NCBI GenBank assembly: GCA_027484965.1
Contig: JAIXRY010000016.1
Coordinates: forward strand, 1 to 37,451
Length of the DNA: 37,451 nt
DNA from: a bacterium
GTDB taxonomy: Bacteria > Patescibacteriota > Minisyncoccia > Phycocordibacterales > UBA9973
Direction of reading: 5' to 3'
Positions 1-8,420 of this stretch are shown in pieces (position 1 is the stretch's first letter; every line of letters begins with the position of its first letter). The notes below the pieces were generated by a model. That model saw only the letters and a program-made list of their open reading frames with translations, was not told the origin of the DNA and searched no databases. A program made the position numbers and the translations under genes.

Positions 1-119
1 GAGCAGATTGCTGCTCACTGGTCAAGCCTTCTTTTAAAATAAGACCTAACTTTTTTCTGCTTTTAGCAATTTTCTCATCCCTTGAAATAGTTCTTTCTGC
101 TGCATAGCCTTCAAATTCA
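1..119. repeat. Terminal direct repeat, left copy (circular overlap)
   Basis: The first 119 bases are identical to bases 37333-37451. The reading frame of the tape measure gene runs without a break through the join, so this is an overlap of a circular (or circularly permuted) molecule rather than a biological repeat. The length 119 equals one of the default k-mer sizes of the MEGAHIT assembler, which fits an assembly overlap; that origin is inference. Confidence 0.95.
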
Positions 120-1666
120 TTTATAGGCTGCATAAGCTTGGCTATTTGTTCAGCTTGCTTTTGAATCACAATTTTCTTTAATAGGGATTGGTTTACCTTT
201 TCAAGCGAAGCACTTAAATCCCTATTGTTTACAGTATCTGCATTTACTTCTTTGAGGTAACCAGGGTATTTCTCCTTTAACTCATTGATAAGCTTTACAC
301 GTTCCTTTTGGTCTAGATTAACATCGTAAAGTCTTTGCTCCAGAACTAATAAAGAAACCTGCTCTTCTTCCATTGCAAGCCTTTCTTGCTCTAGTTTTTT
401 TGCTAAATCAATCTTTACCCAATCATCTAAAAGGTCAACTACATTTTCAATCCATCCTGAAACCTTAGAGTTAGAAAAGGCAGCTAAAACACCTTTTGAT
501 ATTCTTTCTAGTTTGGCTGCAAGGGTATCGTTTTTAGTATTGAATTCATTTAAAATTGAATCTTGGTTTTTCAATGAATCAGTTGCTAAATCAACCTTTT
601 CTTTAAGCATTTGAGTACTGGTACCTAGTTTCATAAAAACTTCAGAAGCACTACCACCTGATAATTCTAAATCTTGCAAAATCGTACCAAGCATTGTAGT
701 TGAAGCCTTAGATTTACTAGCACCTTCAATAACCTTTAAAAATGCACCATACAAGTCTGTATTTACCATTTCGGTAAATTCTTTTAATGGTACATTTGCG
801 AGGTTTGCAAAGCTTTTTGTGTCAGTGGTCATTTTCTGTAACATTTTTACTGTTGCAGTTCCACCCCTTTCTGCTGTGATTCCTAGTTCTTCCATCGTTG
901 CAGAAAGACCTAGTATTTGACCTGCTGTTAATCCCATTGGGCTAGCCACCCCACCAATTCTATTTGCAAAATCGCTTACAATAGGGGCTGTAGCTTGACC
1001 AGCTGCACTAAGTTCATTAATTGCATTTCCAAGCTTTAAAAAATCAACACCTACATCATTGCTTTTTAGATCTTTAATTGAATTTCTTAGCCCTCCTAGG
1101 GTTTTGGTCATATCTTGAATATTACCAAACTCATCGCCTAGTGCAACAAACAACTTATCAAAAGCAGCAACGGCACCAAGTAAGGAATCTTTTTCTATAC
1201 CTAATTGACCAAGAGCTGCTGCAAGCTCACGTAATTCTTGGGTGCTGGTACGTGTATCAATTAAAGAAAGTTGCTCATTAAATCTTTTTACCTCACTAGC
1301 GCTCATGCCAGTAGTTTTTCTGATATCCGCAAGGCTATCAGAAAGCTTGGCATTTTTAGAAATCAGGTTAGAAATCTGGCTTGTAATAAACTCAAAGCCG
1401 AAGGCTGCGATAGCTACCGCACCAAACGCTTTCAGTTCTTTAGAAATAGAACTGAAAAGCCCTTTGGTAGGCTTTAGCCGTGCGTTTAGCTTATCAATCT
1501 CAGATGTAACTTGCTGTAATTTTTTTGATTTTTGAGCAAACTCTGCTGTGGTAGGCTCTAGCCTTGCCAGCTCATTGCGCAACTGTGAAGCCGATAGTTT
1601 TAGATCGCGAAGCGATTTATTAGCTAAGGAACCATTTATAAAAACATCAACACTAGCCTTTGCCAT
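1..1666 (-). CDS. Tail tape measure protein, N-terminal part (runs off the window start)
   Basis: This long minus-strand open frame starts at ATG 1666 (MAKASVDVFINGSLANKS) and is open to base 1. It was missed by the ORF track because it has no stop in the window start; it continues in frame at 37332 and stops at 35543, giving one protein of 1151 residues over the circle. The N-terminal part has the features of TP901-type phage tape measure proteins: a charged coiled-coil start, a hydrophobic stretch (AFGAVAIAAFGFEF), then a helical region with 'LRELAAALGQLGIEKDSLLGAV' and 'GLTAGQILGLSATMEELGI' style motifs. Tape measure proteins fill the tail tube and set its length; at about 0.15 nm per residue the tail would be roughly 170 nm. 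The start overlaps the end of the upstream gp10-like gene by 14 nt, which suggests translational coupling. Confidence 0.93.
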   Translation of the reverse strand, partial: MAKASVDVFINGSLANKSLRDLKLSASQLRNELARLEPTTAEFAQKSKKLQQVTSEIDKLNARLKPTKGLFSSISKELKAFGAVAIAAFGFEFITSQISNLISKNAKLSDSLADIRKTTGMSASEVKRFNEQLSLIDTRTSTQELRELAAALGQLGIEKDSLLGAVAAFDKLFVALGDEFGNIQDMTKTLGGLRNSIKDLKSNDVGVDFLKLGNAINELSAAGQATAPIVSDFANRIGGVASPMGLTAGQILGLSATMEELGITAERGGTATVKMLQKMTTDTKSFANLANVPLKEFTEMVNTDLYGAFLKVIEGASKSKASTTMLGTILQDLELSGGSASEVFMKLGTSTQMLKEKVDLATDSLKNQDSILNEFNTKNDTLAAKLERISKGVLAAFSNSKVSGWIENVVDLLDDWVKIDLAKKLEQERLAMEEEQVSLLVLEQRLYDVNLDQKERVKLINELKEKYPGYLKEVNADTVNNRDLSASLEKVNQSLLKKIVIQKQAEQIAKLMQPINEFEGYAAERTISRDEKIAKSRKKLGLILKEGLTSEQQSA

Positions 1667-2099
1667 CTTTAGTTTCGATTCCAACTTTGACTGAAGACTC
1701 TGCAAACTTGGAAAATGCTTTTTCTACGATATTCTTCAGTGCTTCAATATTAGTACTGAGAACAGGTCTAACGAAGGGACGTTCTTTTCTGCCTTCTTTG
1801 CCAAAACCTTTGAATTTAGCGGTACCAGATTTAACCATTGGGCGAGGATAGCCACGCCCTACACCATACTCCATAAATATGCCCTTGGGAGGCATAGCAA
1901 AGCGAATCTTCTTAGGTATTCCATAGAAGTTTTCAACCTTAAAAGTGATGTTTTCACTTGTAGGGGTAAACTTCCTATCCTTTGTTCGGTCTTGGCTTGC
2001 CTTGGCCGCACCTGCTGCGATTTTTGCACGCACTTGCCTTGCCCAAGAATTTACATCCTTGTTAAACTGGGCAAGTGCTACGGCATCAAAATCGCTCAT
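1653..2099 (-). CDS. HK97 gp10-like tail completion / head-tail joining protein
   Basis: The protein has 148 residues: a basic amphipathic N-terminal helix (VNSWARQVRAKIAAGAAKAS), a central segment with GIFMEYGVGRGYPRP, and the 'ERPFVRPVL' motif near the C-terminus, followed by a helix. The pairing of a G-(V/A)-G..-P segment with 'RPFVRPAL' is typical of HK97 gp10-like proteins, which sit at the head-tail interface of siphophages. It lies between a tail-terminator-sized gene and the tape measure, the normal place for this family. It overlaps the tape measure start by 14 nt and follows the upstream gene after 3 nt. Identification is by motif and position, not by a database search. Confidence 0.7.
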   Translation of the reverse strand: MSDFDAVALAQFNKDVNSWARQVRAKIAAGAAKASQDRTKDRKFTPTSENITFKVENFYGIPKKIRFAMPPKGIFMEYGVGRGYPRPMVKSGTAKFKGFGKEGRKERPFVRPVLSTNIEALKNIVEKAFSKFAESSVKVGIETKDGKG

Positions 2100-2102
2100 A
2101 GA

Positions 2103-2597
2103 TTAAGAAAGGTAATCAGCAGGATTAACTGTAAGGTTAATACTGTTTACAAAGTTAAAAGTGATGGTGTAACCAATCAGGTCATTTCTAATTTCTTGAA
2201 CTTCCCCTTCCCATTCTTTACCAGTAAAAAAAGTGGCAAAGCCACCTGGTTTACTGGCTTCTGCTTTTAGAGCTGCTACAACCTTTAAAGCGATAGGCTT
2301 TAAAGTGTCCACCAGGTTTACCAATTCGTCTGGATTCTTTGGCGAATGTGCTTGCACAATCGAAAAAGAACCACGAATTACTTCTTGATTAGAGCTTGCA
2401 TTCTTTCCATCGCCTTCAGATGAGAAAGGAAAAAGCACTAAGCAAGGGCTAGAAAACAGATCCTTGAAATTTCTTCGGGCATCAGGTAATGCACCATCAA
2501 TATAAAAGAGAAAACGTGGCTGTTCGGGTGTGTGAGCTATGCTCGCTAAACGAGCTGCTAAGTTTTCAAACCAAGATTTGTAACTACTGTAATTCAT
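2103..2597 (-). CDS. Putative tail terminator / neck protein
   Basis: A 164-residue protein without a recognisable catalytic motif. It contains the helix LVDTLKPIALKVVAALKAEA and a C-terminal beta-rich part ending in TFNFVNSINLTVNPADYLS. Size and position directly before the gp10-like gene fit a tail terminator or minor neck protein of a long-tailed phage. Its start ATG overlaps the stop of the upstream gene (2597). Assignment is by synteny only. Confidence 0.5.
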   Translation of the reverse strand: MNYSSYKSWFENLAARLASIAHTPEQPRFLFYIDGALPDARRNFKDLFSSPCLVLFPFSSEGDGKNASSNQEVIRGSFSIVQAHSPKNPDELVNLVDTLKPIALKVVAALKAEASKPGGFATFFTGKEWEGEVQEIRNDLIGYTITFNFVNSINLTVNPADYLS

Positions 2598-3424
2598 TAT
2601 TTTCTACCCCTCCTGTTTTGCTTTTCTATTTCCTGTGCCCTTTTTTCGGCGTTTTTTTGCCTTTCAGTAAGGTTGAACACAACTTTACTTACTGATTCGC
2701 TTTCGATGGCTTTGTACTTTGTAAGATCCTCGCCAGCCATAAAGTGAATAATCTTGTACCATTCCTGTAGTGAAACTAAACCAGGGTTAATGTTTTCCGC
2801 TTCACCGCTTTTGCTTTTGTTAAACAATCCCTTATTAGACTTAATCAAGCGATTGCGAAACCTAGAAAAATAGCTTAGGCATTCAAGCAAGTAGCCAAGG
2901 CGAACTTGCTGAATATCATATTCACTGTTAGCCGTGTACATAGTCTTGAAAAGACTTTGTAAGTCGGCTAATTTACCGTGTTTAAGATACTGAAGGTAGT
3001 CGCTTTCTGATTTAATGTAGCTTTCAAAACTTTGAAAGGTGCATTCAAACAGCACTACTTTTTTCTTGCCACCTACTTTAATAGGTACCTCAAAAGAGCG
3101 CAAGTAGTTAGTAATTCCCTTGTCCTGATTTACAAAGTTATCTGCAACATCAGACAAAGCGGCAACCGCTTGTAAAGCATCGGTGCCGTAAAACATCCAT
3201 CTGGTTAACCGTTTAAAAAGCAGTGTAAACAAAAAGTTTACACCCTTTTTTTCGTTGGCTTTGGTTAATAAGAATATTAACTTTTTGCGAACGTAAGGCA
3301 CCACCCGCAAATGAATAATTTCGTTTGCGGTGGCTATTTCTTGATGAGAAAGTTCCTCCCAAGAAGTAGCAAAAGGTACCTTTCTTTTAAGGCCCCAAAA
3401 GTTGAAAAGCAAATAACTATTCAT
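2597..3424 (-). CDS. Hypothetical tail-region protein
   Basis: A 275-residue, mainly helical, basic protein with no motif I recognise. It sits between the spanin-like gene and the tail terminator-like gene, with one-base start/stop overlaps on both sides, so it is clearly part of the late operon. The C-terminus is a charged helix (NLTERQKNAEKRAQEIEKQ) followed by NRRGRK. The position is where tail assembly chaperones often lie, but there is no sign of a slippery site or a frameshift product, so I do not assign that role. Confidence 0.6.
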   Translation of the reverse strand: MNSYLLFNFWGLKRKVPFATSWEELSHQEIATANEIIHLRVVPYVRKKLIFLLTKANEKKGVNFLFTLLFKRLTRWMFYGTDALQAVAALSDVADNFVNQDKGITNYLRSFEVPIKVGGKKKVVLFECTFQSFESYIKSESDYLQYLKHGKLADLQSLFKTMYTANSEYDIQQVRLGYLLECLSYFSRFRNRLIKSNKGLFNKSKSGEAENINPGLVSLQEWYKIIHFMAGEDLTKYKAIESESVSKVVFNLTERQKNAEKRAQEIEKQNRRGRK

Positions 3425-4032
3425 TATTTCAACTGAAGGGAGATGCCTACAACTGGAGCCTTGTAAACGATATCATAACCTGCAAGGATAGCTGCCCTGT
3501 GCTTAGATTGGTAAAGTAGGTATGGTGACATACCGCTTTTACCTATCGGCATCAGGTGCAGCAACAAGCCAGCGTGAAGGCTTCCTGATGGTGGTACCTT
3601 CACTTTTTCAGTGATGGTAACCACCGAAGATTTTGTAAACAATTTATAATCTAACTTTCGACCAACGAGCTTGCAAAAGCGAAGAGTGTCGTAAGTATTC
3701 AGCTCTAGTAAAGTATCACGGTAGCGCGTGTAAAACACCGCTTCTGTGAGATACTGTTTAACAAAAGAAGCCGAATCAGCAGCTTGTATGATCGTATCGT
3801 GTACTTGCTTTTTGGGCAAGGTAATTGGTTTAGAATAAACCAATTGAGGCACCAGTTTAGGCACCTCTTTTACAATAGTATCGTAAATGGTATCAGTTTT
3901 TACGGTTCGTTCTACAACCTCACCAATCCCTGCAGGTTCCTCATTTTTCTGAGTAGTTGAACATCCTTTACCTAAAAAGAATGCCAATAGGATAGCTAGA
4001 ATAGCTATCAGAATGATATTTAACTTGCTCAT
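3424..4032 (-). CDS. Membrane-anchored periplasmic protein, possible spanin-like lysis protein
   Basis: The 202-residue protein starts with one transmembrane anchor (IILIAILAILLAFFLGKGC) and then has a periplasmic part rich in 'DTIYDTIV' and 'VHDTII' segments. Such anchors with DTI-type stretches are common in lysis or envelope proteins of Bacteroidota phages. The gene overlaps the end of the endolysin by 4 nt and is the last gene of the holin-endolysin block, the place where Rz-type spanins are found. The cysteine after the anchor is not in a good lipobox, because lysine is at -2. The spanin role is inference from topology and position. Confidence 0.5.
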   Translation of the reverse strand: MSKLNIILIAILAILLAFFLGKGCSTTQKNEEPAGIGEVVERTVKTDTIYDTIVKEVPKLVPQLVYSKPITLPKKQVHDTIIQAADSASFVKQYLTEAVFYTRYRDTLLELNTYDTLRFCKLVGRKLDYKLFTKSSVVTITEKVKVPPSGSLHAGLLLHLMPIGKSGMSPYLLYQSKHRAAILAGYDIVYKAPVVGISLQLK

Positions 4033-4559
4033 ATATAGCGTGAAATTTTATAAATTGTTTTTTTTGGTCGGCGTTTACGATAAACGCCATCGCCTTCACG
4101 GCTCCCTGCTTGGTTCGTGTTGCCTTCAACGGTAACATAGAACCTTTCATTTTCACTGTGTATAAAGCCAACGTGACCGATTCGGTTTAAGTTGGTGTAA
4201 AACAACCCGAACACATCGCCACGCTGAAAGCTGTAATCGGTACCTTGTCCACGAGTGTAAACAGTGTGGATATTCCTAAAAAGTGCAGGGGAGTAAGCAT
4301 TTTTAGGATTCGGAATACCGCAATGGGTAAAAGTCCAGCACACGAAAGCAGCGCACCAAGGTTGCCCTTTTGGCATCTTGGTAACTGCTAAGTAAGCTTC
4401 AACTGCTTTACCGTCGTTTCTACCAGAAGCTTCACGAACGTGAAGCTGTGATAGGTAAGTTTTTTGTACACAATCTTGCTTATCCTGCTTTATAGCAAGG
4501 TTTTGAGCGCAAGCAAGAAAGCTGCTAAATAGCAGAAGAAAAAGAAACAGAAGGCGCAT
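4029..4559 (-). CDS. Secreted CHAP-domain endolysin
   Basis: This 176-residue protein is a cysteine amidase/peptidase that would cut peptidoglycan. A signal peptide covers residues 1-18, with a signal peptidase I site after A-C-A before Q19. The CHAP fold is shown by the nucleophile in QPWCAAF (Cys69), the histidine in RIGHVGF (His129) and the third polar residue in VEGNTN (Glu145/Asn147). The signal peptide means it is exported by Sec, so the holin need only trigger or complete lysis. The start is chosen at 4559 because it gives the complete signal peptide. It overlaps the preceding holin-like gene by 70 nt, an unusually long overlap. Confidence 0.88.
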   Translation of the reverse strand: MRLLFLFLLLFSSFLACAQNLAIKQDKQDCVQKTYLSQLHVREASGRNDGKAVEAYLAVTKMPKGQPWCAAFVCWTFTHCGIPNPKNAYSPALFRNIHTVYTRGQGTDYSFQRGDVFGLFYTNLNRIGHVGFIHSENERFYVTVEGNTNQAGSREGDGVYRKRRPKKTIYKISRYI

Positions 4560-4843
4560 AGTTTTTGAATTGAGGTTAATTGGTGAACAGTAAATATTTC
4601 TTCATCAAAGCAAGACTGCCAGAATTCATAGAGAAAAGGGAAGTTTACTTTAATACCTATGAATACAACCACATTAGCTACAAGCACCACCACAATAGCG
4701 TAGGCGATAGCCTGTAAAATAGAAGGATCGAAGCTTGCTGTAGTTGGATCAAACCAACGAAGCAAGATTGGCGAAAGAAAGAAGATTGCTAAGGCAATCG
4801 GTAAGCCTAATAATTCAGGCCATTGTTTTAGAAACTTTATCAT
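4490..4843 (-). CDS. Holin-like membrane protein
   Basis: The 117-residue protein has three hydrophobic segments: LLGLPIALAIFFLSPILL, ILQAIAYAIVVVLVANVVVFIGI and LCAFCFFFFCYLAAFLLAL. It has a short charged N-terminus. It directly precedes, and overlaps by 70 nt, the secreted endolysin, which is typical for a holin. No family name can be given from sequence alone. Its start overlaps the stop of the upstream coiled-coil membrane gene by 4 nt. Confidence 0.7.
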   Translation of the reverse strand: MIKFLKQWPELLGLPIALAIFFLSPILLRWFDPTTASFDPSILQAIAYAIVVVLVANVVVFIGIKVNFPFLYEFWQSCFDEEIFTVHQLTSIQKLCAFCFFFFCYLAAFLLALKTLL

Positions 4844-5130
4844 TTTTCTAGCTTGGTTACACGATTATTAAGGCTTTCAAATTGGGTATTGATGGTTTTT
4901 AGGTGCATATCAAGCACCTCTTTTGTTACCATTTTTTCAATCTGTTTAGAAAGATCATCTTGCTTAAGCTGGATAGACTGAACATCTTTTTGAAGCAATA
5001 CAATCTTTTCATTGTTGGCATTTATAGACGTTCCCACCCAAATAAGCAAGGCGATAACGATAGATTGTAAAATCGGTATTACCGATTTTTGCAAGCTTGA
5101 TGAAATTGGAGCGTTAGGGTTTTCAGACAT
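4840..5130 (-). CDS. Small membrane protein with coiled coil (accessory holin-like)
   Basis: The protein has 96 residues. One transmembrane segment (VIPILQSIVIALLIWVGTSI) is followed by about 60 residues of predicted coiled coil, with heptad-like pattern EKIVLLQKDVQSIQLKQDDL. This topology resembles XhlA-type accessory holins, although XhlA has the segment at the C-terminus. It stands first in the lysis block and overlaps the holin-like gene by 4 nt. Confidence 0.6.
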   Translation of the reverse strand: MSENPNAPISSSLQKSVIPILQSIVIALLIWVGTSINANNEKIVLLQKDVQSIQLKQDDLSKQIEKMVTKEVLDMHLKTINTQFESLNNRVTKLEK

Positions 5131-5133
5131 TTT

Positions 5134-6075
5134 TTATAGTGCTACTGTTCCTCTTGATGGCGAAAATGGCATGCTCTCTGCGCTTGTTGTAGGGACAGCA
5201 AGCCCAAGATCTTCGGCATTATCTTTTAGCAACTTTTCAAGCTTAAAGCGGCTGCTCTCAGCTGCCTTGCTTAAAGCGGCAACGGTGTTGCCAATCATAT
5301 TTAGATCTCCCTGCCTACGTGGTGAAGCCATTAGGCTTTCGCTGAATGGATAAATGAAAACACCCATTTCGCCAACCTTTACAGGAAGCTCTAAAAGTCC
5401 AGAAGCGGTAGAAAATAAAGCTAGATAGCTGCAAGCATGATACTTCACCATTTTCTTTACTGAAGTATCAGAATCAGGTAATTCTAGCAACTCATTATAA
5501 AGTGCATTTCCAAGCCATTCATTGATAGCCATTTCGTGGCGTTCAATGATAGGCTGCAATGCAAAGAAAGAAAGCATAGATCCTGAAAGGCTATGGTATC
5601 TTTCAAAATTAGCAAGCAAGGGTAACAAGCTTTGCTTGGGAGCAAACGAAGTGAAGCTTTCACTGTTCAAGTAAAGGTGCGAAAGCACCGATTCTAAGGC
5701 GTTGAAACCAGTATTGCGCAATTCTTCGCGCAATGCGTTCAACCTAGAATCAGAAGCGGACTTTTCCGATTCTGAACTTGTAACAGTGATACCACCTTGC
5801 GAAATCATTACCGATTGCCCTTGAATCAGGTCAGAAAAACAAATGTTGCCAATTGCCAATTGGCAAAGTGAAAGCAACTCCTCGAATTTTTCGAACTGTT
5901 CAGTTTCAGGATCTGGTTCAGCTGCGTAGGCTCTGATTTCTGAAAGCAAATCAGAACCTAATAAGCGGCCAAGGTATTTAACCTCGCAAGCATTAATATT
6001 TATTGTGTGGTTAGCTGGATCAAAAGAATCTGCAACGGGTACCACCTTTTTAAAATCGCCATCTCTGAAAATCAT
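5134..6075 (-). CDS. Putative head-tail connector protein (DUF6712-like)
   Basis: A 313-residue protein located 11 nt after the portal gene. The middle part contains a helical region with SLLPLLANFERYHSLSGSM and FFALQPIIERHEMAINEWLG, which resembles the DUF6712 proteins common in Bacteroidota phages downstream of the portal. I infer a role in the head-tail connector. It is followed by the lysis cassette instead of by tail-completion genes, so the head-tail module is interrupted here. The family name is from memory of the pattern and was not searched. Confidence 0.55.
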   Translation of the reverse strand: MIFRDGDFKKVVPVADSFDPANHTININACEVKYLGRLLGSDLLSEIRAYAAEPDPETEQFEKFEELLSLCQLAIGNICFSDLIQGQSVMISQGGITVTSSESEKSASDSRLNALREELRNTGFNALESVLSHLYLNSESFTSFAPKQSLLPLLANFERYHSLSGSMLSFFALQPIIERHEMAINEWLGNALYNELLELPDSDTSVKKMVKYHACSYLALFSTASGLLELPVKVGEMGVFIYPFSESLMASPRRQGDLNMIGNTVAALSKAAESSRFKLEKLLKDNAEDLGLAVPTTSAESMPFSPSRGTVAL

Positions 6076-6086
6076 ATTTCTAGGTG

Positions 6087-7391
6087 TTAAAGTCGTTCTG
6101 AAGGTTTTATATTATCGGTAGTAACTACCTGCTCACGGTGAAGCCAGAAACGAGCTTTCCAACCGTTGTATTTTGCCACAAAGTCCAAGACCTCGCAAAT
6201 AGATTCAGCGATTGGTGTCATCGATATTTGCAAAATATTGATGGCGACTCGCTTATCTGAACCGCTTCCCGTGCTGTTGTTGTTCTTCCCTGGTATCGTT
6301 CCCATAATCGTAGGATCTACGCCAGTAGCCATAAGCAAGTGGGTACTTGCTTCTTGGCTATCTTCAATATACTTACCGTCAATTTTGGCTTTGTCTAGCA
6401 ATTCAATTTTCCAATCATTGAATTCTTTACCCAAGTGTTGATCATAGGAAAATTCTGTAAAAATGGTTGAGCCACTTTTTTCAACACCAGTCAAGCTATC
6501 GGCAAGCTTTTTATAAAACTCCTCTTTTTTAGCCTGTTTTTGTTCTGGAGTTTTATCAGTCCAATCTTGAAAAGCAGATTGCCAATAACCTGAAGGCACT
6601 TTAATGTGATACTTTACATCAAACTGATTTTCTAAAGCAGCAACCTTAAAGTTTGGAATAAGCTGCGCAAGCTTTAACCAGTTGTTTCTAAGTACCGGTT
6701 GCCAAAACGGTTCTTGGTACAACTCACTTCCTGGTGTATCATCGTGAAGCGGATAGATATACCTAAATCCATCGTTGCGAAGGCGAAGGGATTCGGCACT
6801 TTTAAAGTACGGATCAATAGCAGGGTATTTAATAACCCTTGAATCAGTTACCGAAGTAACATTTGCCCAATCAGCATTCAAGTAAACATAGTTGTACCTA
6901 CCTGTTTTTTCGTCTTGCTTGGACCATCTGCAATTCTTTGCAGATTGTACGGCAAGGCTTACAATTTTGCTACGATCTGGCGAAAGCACGATTTCAACAA
7001 AAGCATTGCCCAGAATAATCAAGTCCCCAGCAGCTTCAGCAATGTACCTGCGAATATTACTATCTTCTAAAAAGGTGTTTATTTCCTCGTTATCCTCACA
7101 TTCATACAAATAGTTGCCACTTTTCTCTCTGGTTCTTTTGCCATAGCATAAACCATTAGCGATTAAGAAATCCCTTTTTTTACCTAAAGCAGCGCTTAAA
7201 ACATCGTTACTTTTTACTGCTGCAATAACTGACTGCGGATAAAGATTATCCGCATCGTACCAAGGGGCGATTTCGCCAGTAGTTTCAGGCTTTTTGAACG
7301 CAGTATTTGGAGCTTGTTTGGCAACATCCTTAAAGCCTTTAGTTGCCGAATAAACACCAATTTGAGCATCGTCGCTTATTAATAATTCCAT
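6087..7391 (-). CDS. Phage portal protein
   Basis: The 434-residue protein begins with a portal-type entry region (IAPWYDADNLYPQSVIAAVKSN) and continues with DLIILGNAFVEIVLS, in which the 'G.A..E.' motif is typical of portals. Near the C-terminus is ASTHLLMATGVDPTIMGT, then a flexible N/G/S loop and INILQISMTPIAESICEVLD, the long wing/clip helices. The portal forms the dodecameric DNA gate of the capsid and docks the terminase. The start is immediately after the stop of the upstream small gene. Length is close to that of other siphophage portals. Confidence 0.88.
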   Translation of the reverse strand: MELLISDDAQIGVYSATKGFKDVAKQAPNTAFKKPETTGEIAPWYDADNLYPQSVIAAVKSNDVLSAALGKKRDFLIANGLCYGKRTREKSGNYLYECEDNEEINTFLEDSNIRRYIAEAAGDLIILGNAFVEIVLSPDRSKIVSLAVQSAKNCRWSKQDEKTGRYNYVYLNADWANVTSVTDSRVIKYPAIDPYFKSAESLRLRNDGFRYIYPLHDDTPGSELYQEPFWQPVLRNNWLKLAQLIPNFKVAALENQFDVKYHIKVPSGYWQSAFQDWTDKTPEQKQAKKEEFYKKLADSLTGVEKSGSTIFTEFSYDQHLGKEFNDWKIELLDKAKIDGKYIEDSQEASTHLLMATGVDPTIMGTIPGKNNNSTGSGSDKRVAINILQISMTPIAESICEVLDFVAKYNGWKARFWLHREQVVTTDNIKPSERL

Positions 7392-7724
7392 TTATAGCAG
7401 TACGGTTTTACCGTTAAAAGAAGTTATCAAGTGAATTTTAACTTTTCTGATCTCGCCACTTTCTAGGAATAGAATGTTGCGAGTTCTATTTATTGAGTGG
7501 TTCGGGGCTTTGATAGATTTATTAGCAATGCCTTGTCCACCTTTTTCAATTTTTACGAAGCTGTTAAGCTTACCGCTGTTTTTTGCAAGGATTCCTTTTT
7601 TGCACTCAATCACTTCACCTTTAAGGGTAACCCAACGAATCTGAAAAGGCACTGCCTTCCCCTCATCGTCGTATCGTTCCATTTCCTTTAAAGCAGCCTT
7701 AAGGCTGATTGCACCCTTTGCCAT
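7392..7724 (-). CDS. Small conserved-looking protein before the portal
   Basis: I place the start at the internal ATG 7724, giving 110 residues that begin MAKGAISLKAALKEMERYDDEG. The first 31 residues of the ORF-track version are hydrophobic and low quality, and a TGTCCCTT element lies 32 nt upstream of 7724. The protein is basic with beta-rich character (PFQIRWVTLKGEV), possibly a small SH3-like barrel; no function can be named. The stop abuts the portal start. It is the first gene of the portal segment, after the oppositely oriented moron genes. Confidence 0.6.
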   Translation of the reverse strand: MAKGAISLKAALKEMERYDDEGKAVPFQIRWVTLKGEVIECKKGILAKNSGKLNSFVKIEKGGQGIANKSIKAPNHSINRTRNILFLESGEIRKVKIHLITSFNGKTVLL

Positions 7725-7755
7725 ACTCAAACATCGGAACGATAGAAAAAATAAA

Positions 7756-7764
7756 AAGGGACAA
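7756..7764 (-). promoter_or_regulatory. TGTCCCTT element before the portal segment
   Basis: On the minus strand TTGTCCCTT lies 32 nt before ATG 7724. The same element lies 32 nt before the protease gene and 9 and 29 nt before the gene at 20276. Proposed as a late-gene control signal; see findings. Confidence 0.35.
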
Positions 7765-7798
7765 TTGGTACAAGAAAAAGTAAAAAGCAATACCTTTG
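7765..7798 (+). promoter_or_regulatory. Candidate Bacteroidota promoter for the plus-strand moron genes
   Basis: TTG at 7765-7767 is followed after 23 nt by TACCTTTG (7791-7798), a full match to TAnnTTTG. The spacer is at the long end of the known range. It points to the plus-strand genes at 7929 and 8421. Confidence 0.45.
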
Positions 7799-7928
7799 AG
7801 CCAAGGTAAGCCACCACCTTTAACGGAGTAAAACGACCATACTACTGAAATGGACTCAAACAACACTAAGGCACCAACTGCCCACACTTTTTTAGTACAT
7901 CAACCCATCACCTTTACCGTTTACAGAA

Positions 7929-8261
7929 ATGAAAGGCTACTTGCTAGTATCAAGCGAGCTGGATGTTCCACGCTATTTGCTGAACCAACGCCCTTACCCA
8001 ATTTTAGAGTTTGGAAAAACAGGACTAGACGAAAATCTTAAGCCAGTATACGGGTACCGTGTTATTTCCTGTTTTCAAAAGCCAGATCTTTCAAACGAGA
8101 TTATGCAGCGAAGCTTTGAAAAGATTTTGCAGAAGGCAAGAATCGGATTCAGAGCGGAGCTAATCACTTACTACAGAGATTCAAGTTTGTTTGCCTTGGA
8201 TCTAGTAAAGCTTATGCCATTTATAGACAGTGAACAAATAGAACATCTGGCAAAGTATTGA
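7929..8261 (+). CDS. Hypothetical moron protein
   Basis: A 110-residue protein on the plus strand inside a minus-strand late region. The sequence is mixed alpha/beta (KPVYGYRVISCFQKPDLS, KARIGFRAELITYY) with no motif I recognise and no membrane segment. Reverse orientation, a candidate promoter at 7765-7798 and a hairpin after the stop mark it as independently expressed, as expected for a lysogenic-conversion or superinfection gene. Function unknown. Confidence 0.55.
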   Translation: MKGYLLVSSELDVPRYLLNQRPYPILEFGKTGLDENLKPVYGYRVISCFQKPDLSNEIMQRSFEKILQKARIGFRAELITYYRDSSLFALDLVKLMPFIDSEQIEHLAKY

Positions 8262-8326
8262 GCAAAAGGTTTAGAGTAAACTGCACATTTGGCAGGTTCG
8301 TTCTAAAACCTTTTTTACATAATCAA

Positions 8327-8357
8327 TGTAAAACAAGACAATATGCCTTGTTTTACA
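8327..8357. repeat. 11-bp perfect inverted repeat
   Basis: TGTAAAACAAG (8327-8337) pairs perfectly with CTTGTTTTACA (8347-8357) across a 9-nt loop, 65 nt after the stop at 8261. It may be a terminator of the 7929 gene or an operator for the 8421 gene. Confidence 0.6.
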
Positions 8358-8420
8358 GTTTCGTTTGGTTGGTATTCTTTTTGAATCTAAGTATTTGTCT
8401 TAAACAAAAAAAGAAAAGAT

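Noticed and set aside
1078-1535. Plus-strand ORFs at 1078, 1242 and 1271
   Set aside because: They lie antisense to the tape measure gene, whose frame is continuous and shows family features.
2597-3424. Programmed frameshift tail assembly chaperone
   Set aside because: I found no overlapping open frame with a slippery sequence that would extend the product.
7699-7887. 62-aa minus-strand hydrophobic ORF
   Set aside because: It overlaps the 7724 gene in another frame and covers promoter-like sequence; no support for translation.
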